From the NCBI GenBank assembly GCA_964496245.1, contig CAZBZG010000317.1, positions 1 to 5,162 of the forward strand: a stretch of DNA of 5,162 nt, read 5' to 3'. Under the pieces are notes generated by a model. It had not been told where the DNA came from. It saw nothing but the letters and a program-made list of their open reading frames with translations, and did not search any database. Made by a program: the position numbers and the translations under genes. This document shows positions 4,810 to 5,162 of this stretch, in pieces. Source of the stretch: CAZBZG01 sp964496245 (lineage in GTDB: Bacteria > Planctomycetota > SZUA-567). Numbering within the stretch: the first letter of the stretch is position 1; every line of letters starts with the position of its first letter.

Positions 4810-5162
4810 TCAGGCACTCTGGTGCGCTGCATAGACCGCCTCATAATTCTCCAGCATTGTACGCAGGATCGCGGGTGTGTCCAGTCCGTAGGGGCAGTGC
4901 TCGCGGCAGTGGCCGCAGCCGGTACAGTCGCGGATGCGCAGCATCTTGGCGTGCCAGTCGTCGGTCAGGAAGTTCCGGGTGGGCGCGCGGCGCAGCAGGA
5001 ACTTCATGCGCGCCGCCATGGGGATGGGGATCTCGGCGGGGCAGGGCAGGCAGTAGCCGCACCCGCGGCAGAAGTCGGGCCCGAGCTCGGCGCGGTCGCG
5101 GCGGATGGCAGCCTGCAGGTTCCCATCGAGTGCTGGCGGATCGCGGTCGAGGGCGAGAAACT
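4810..5162 (-). CDS. Aldo/keto reductase with C-terminal iron-sulfur clusters (C-terminal part only)
   Basis: Only the last 117 or so codons lie in the window; the frame is open through the right edge, so the N-terminal TIM barrel with the NAD(P)-binding and catalytic residues is missing. What is visible is characteristic of the ferredoxin-like tail of COG1453-type aldo/keto reductases. A first cysteine cluster FCRGCGYCLPCP (about 5040-5073) is followed by IPIPMAARM. A second cluster CTGCGHCREHCPYGLDTP (about 4870-4924) is a classical CxxCxxCxxxCP 4Fe-4S motif. The end is LRTMLENYEAVYAAHQSA. These enzymes are cytoplasmic oxidoreductases, common in anaerobes, with mostly undefined substrates. 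ATG 5019 is an internal Met and not the start. The gene lies upstream of the tRNA on the same strand. Confidence 0.9.
   Translation of the reverse strand, partial: FLALDRDPPALDGNLQAAIRRDRAELGPDFCRGCGYCLPCPAEIPIPMAARMKFLLRRAPTRNFLTDDWHAKMLRIRDCTGCGHCREHCPYGLDTPAILRTMLENYEAVYAAHQSA

Overview
The window is GC-rich bacterial DNA (about two thirds G+C by eye, with strong G/C preference at third codon positions). It appears to come from a Gram-negative bacterium, because it carries a lipobox lipoprotein and a sigma-54-type activator. A truncated aldo/keto reductase with two cysteine clusters at the right edge is of a type common in anaerobes. I cannot place the phylum with confidence.

Left block (1-1713): a sigma-54-dependent (bacterial enhancer-binding) activator fills this part. 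Its C-terminal two thirds are an AAA+ domain and a Fis-type helix-turn-helix. Its N-terminal sensor does not look like a response-regulator, PAS, GAF or CARF domain. It reads like a DHH-family phosphoesterase fold in which nearly all metal-binding Asp/His positions are lost, two of the altered motifs now carrying cysteine. This is the most unusual gene in the window. Its target operon is not visible here.

Middle block (1714-4645): an accessory region. A non-coding stretch with several hairpins and one copy of a dispersed palindromic repeat leads to a short broken gene. That gene matches the N-terminus of SNF2/DEAD-type defence helicases, is interrupted by an in-frame amber codon and is truncated after about 65 residues. 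An AT-rich promoter with operator-like CATATG sites follows. It drives a two-gene AbiE-type (type IV) toxin-antitoxin operon in reversed order: nucleotidyltransferase toxin first, then a winged-helix AbiEi-like antitoxin, overlapping by ATGA. A small lipoprotein gene follows, then a terminator-like hairpin and a second copy of the palindromic repeat in the opposite orientation. The two inverted repeat copies thus bracket the helicase remnant, the TA pair and the lipoprotein gene.

Right block (4646-5162, minus strand): a tRNA-Arg(UCU) gene with encoded CCA, a GC-rich hairpin, and the C-terminal part of an aldo/keto reductase with two cysteine clusters. This looks like ordinary chromosome next to the accessory segment.
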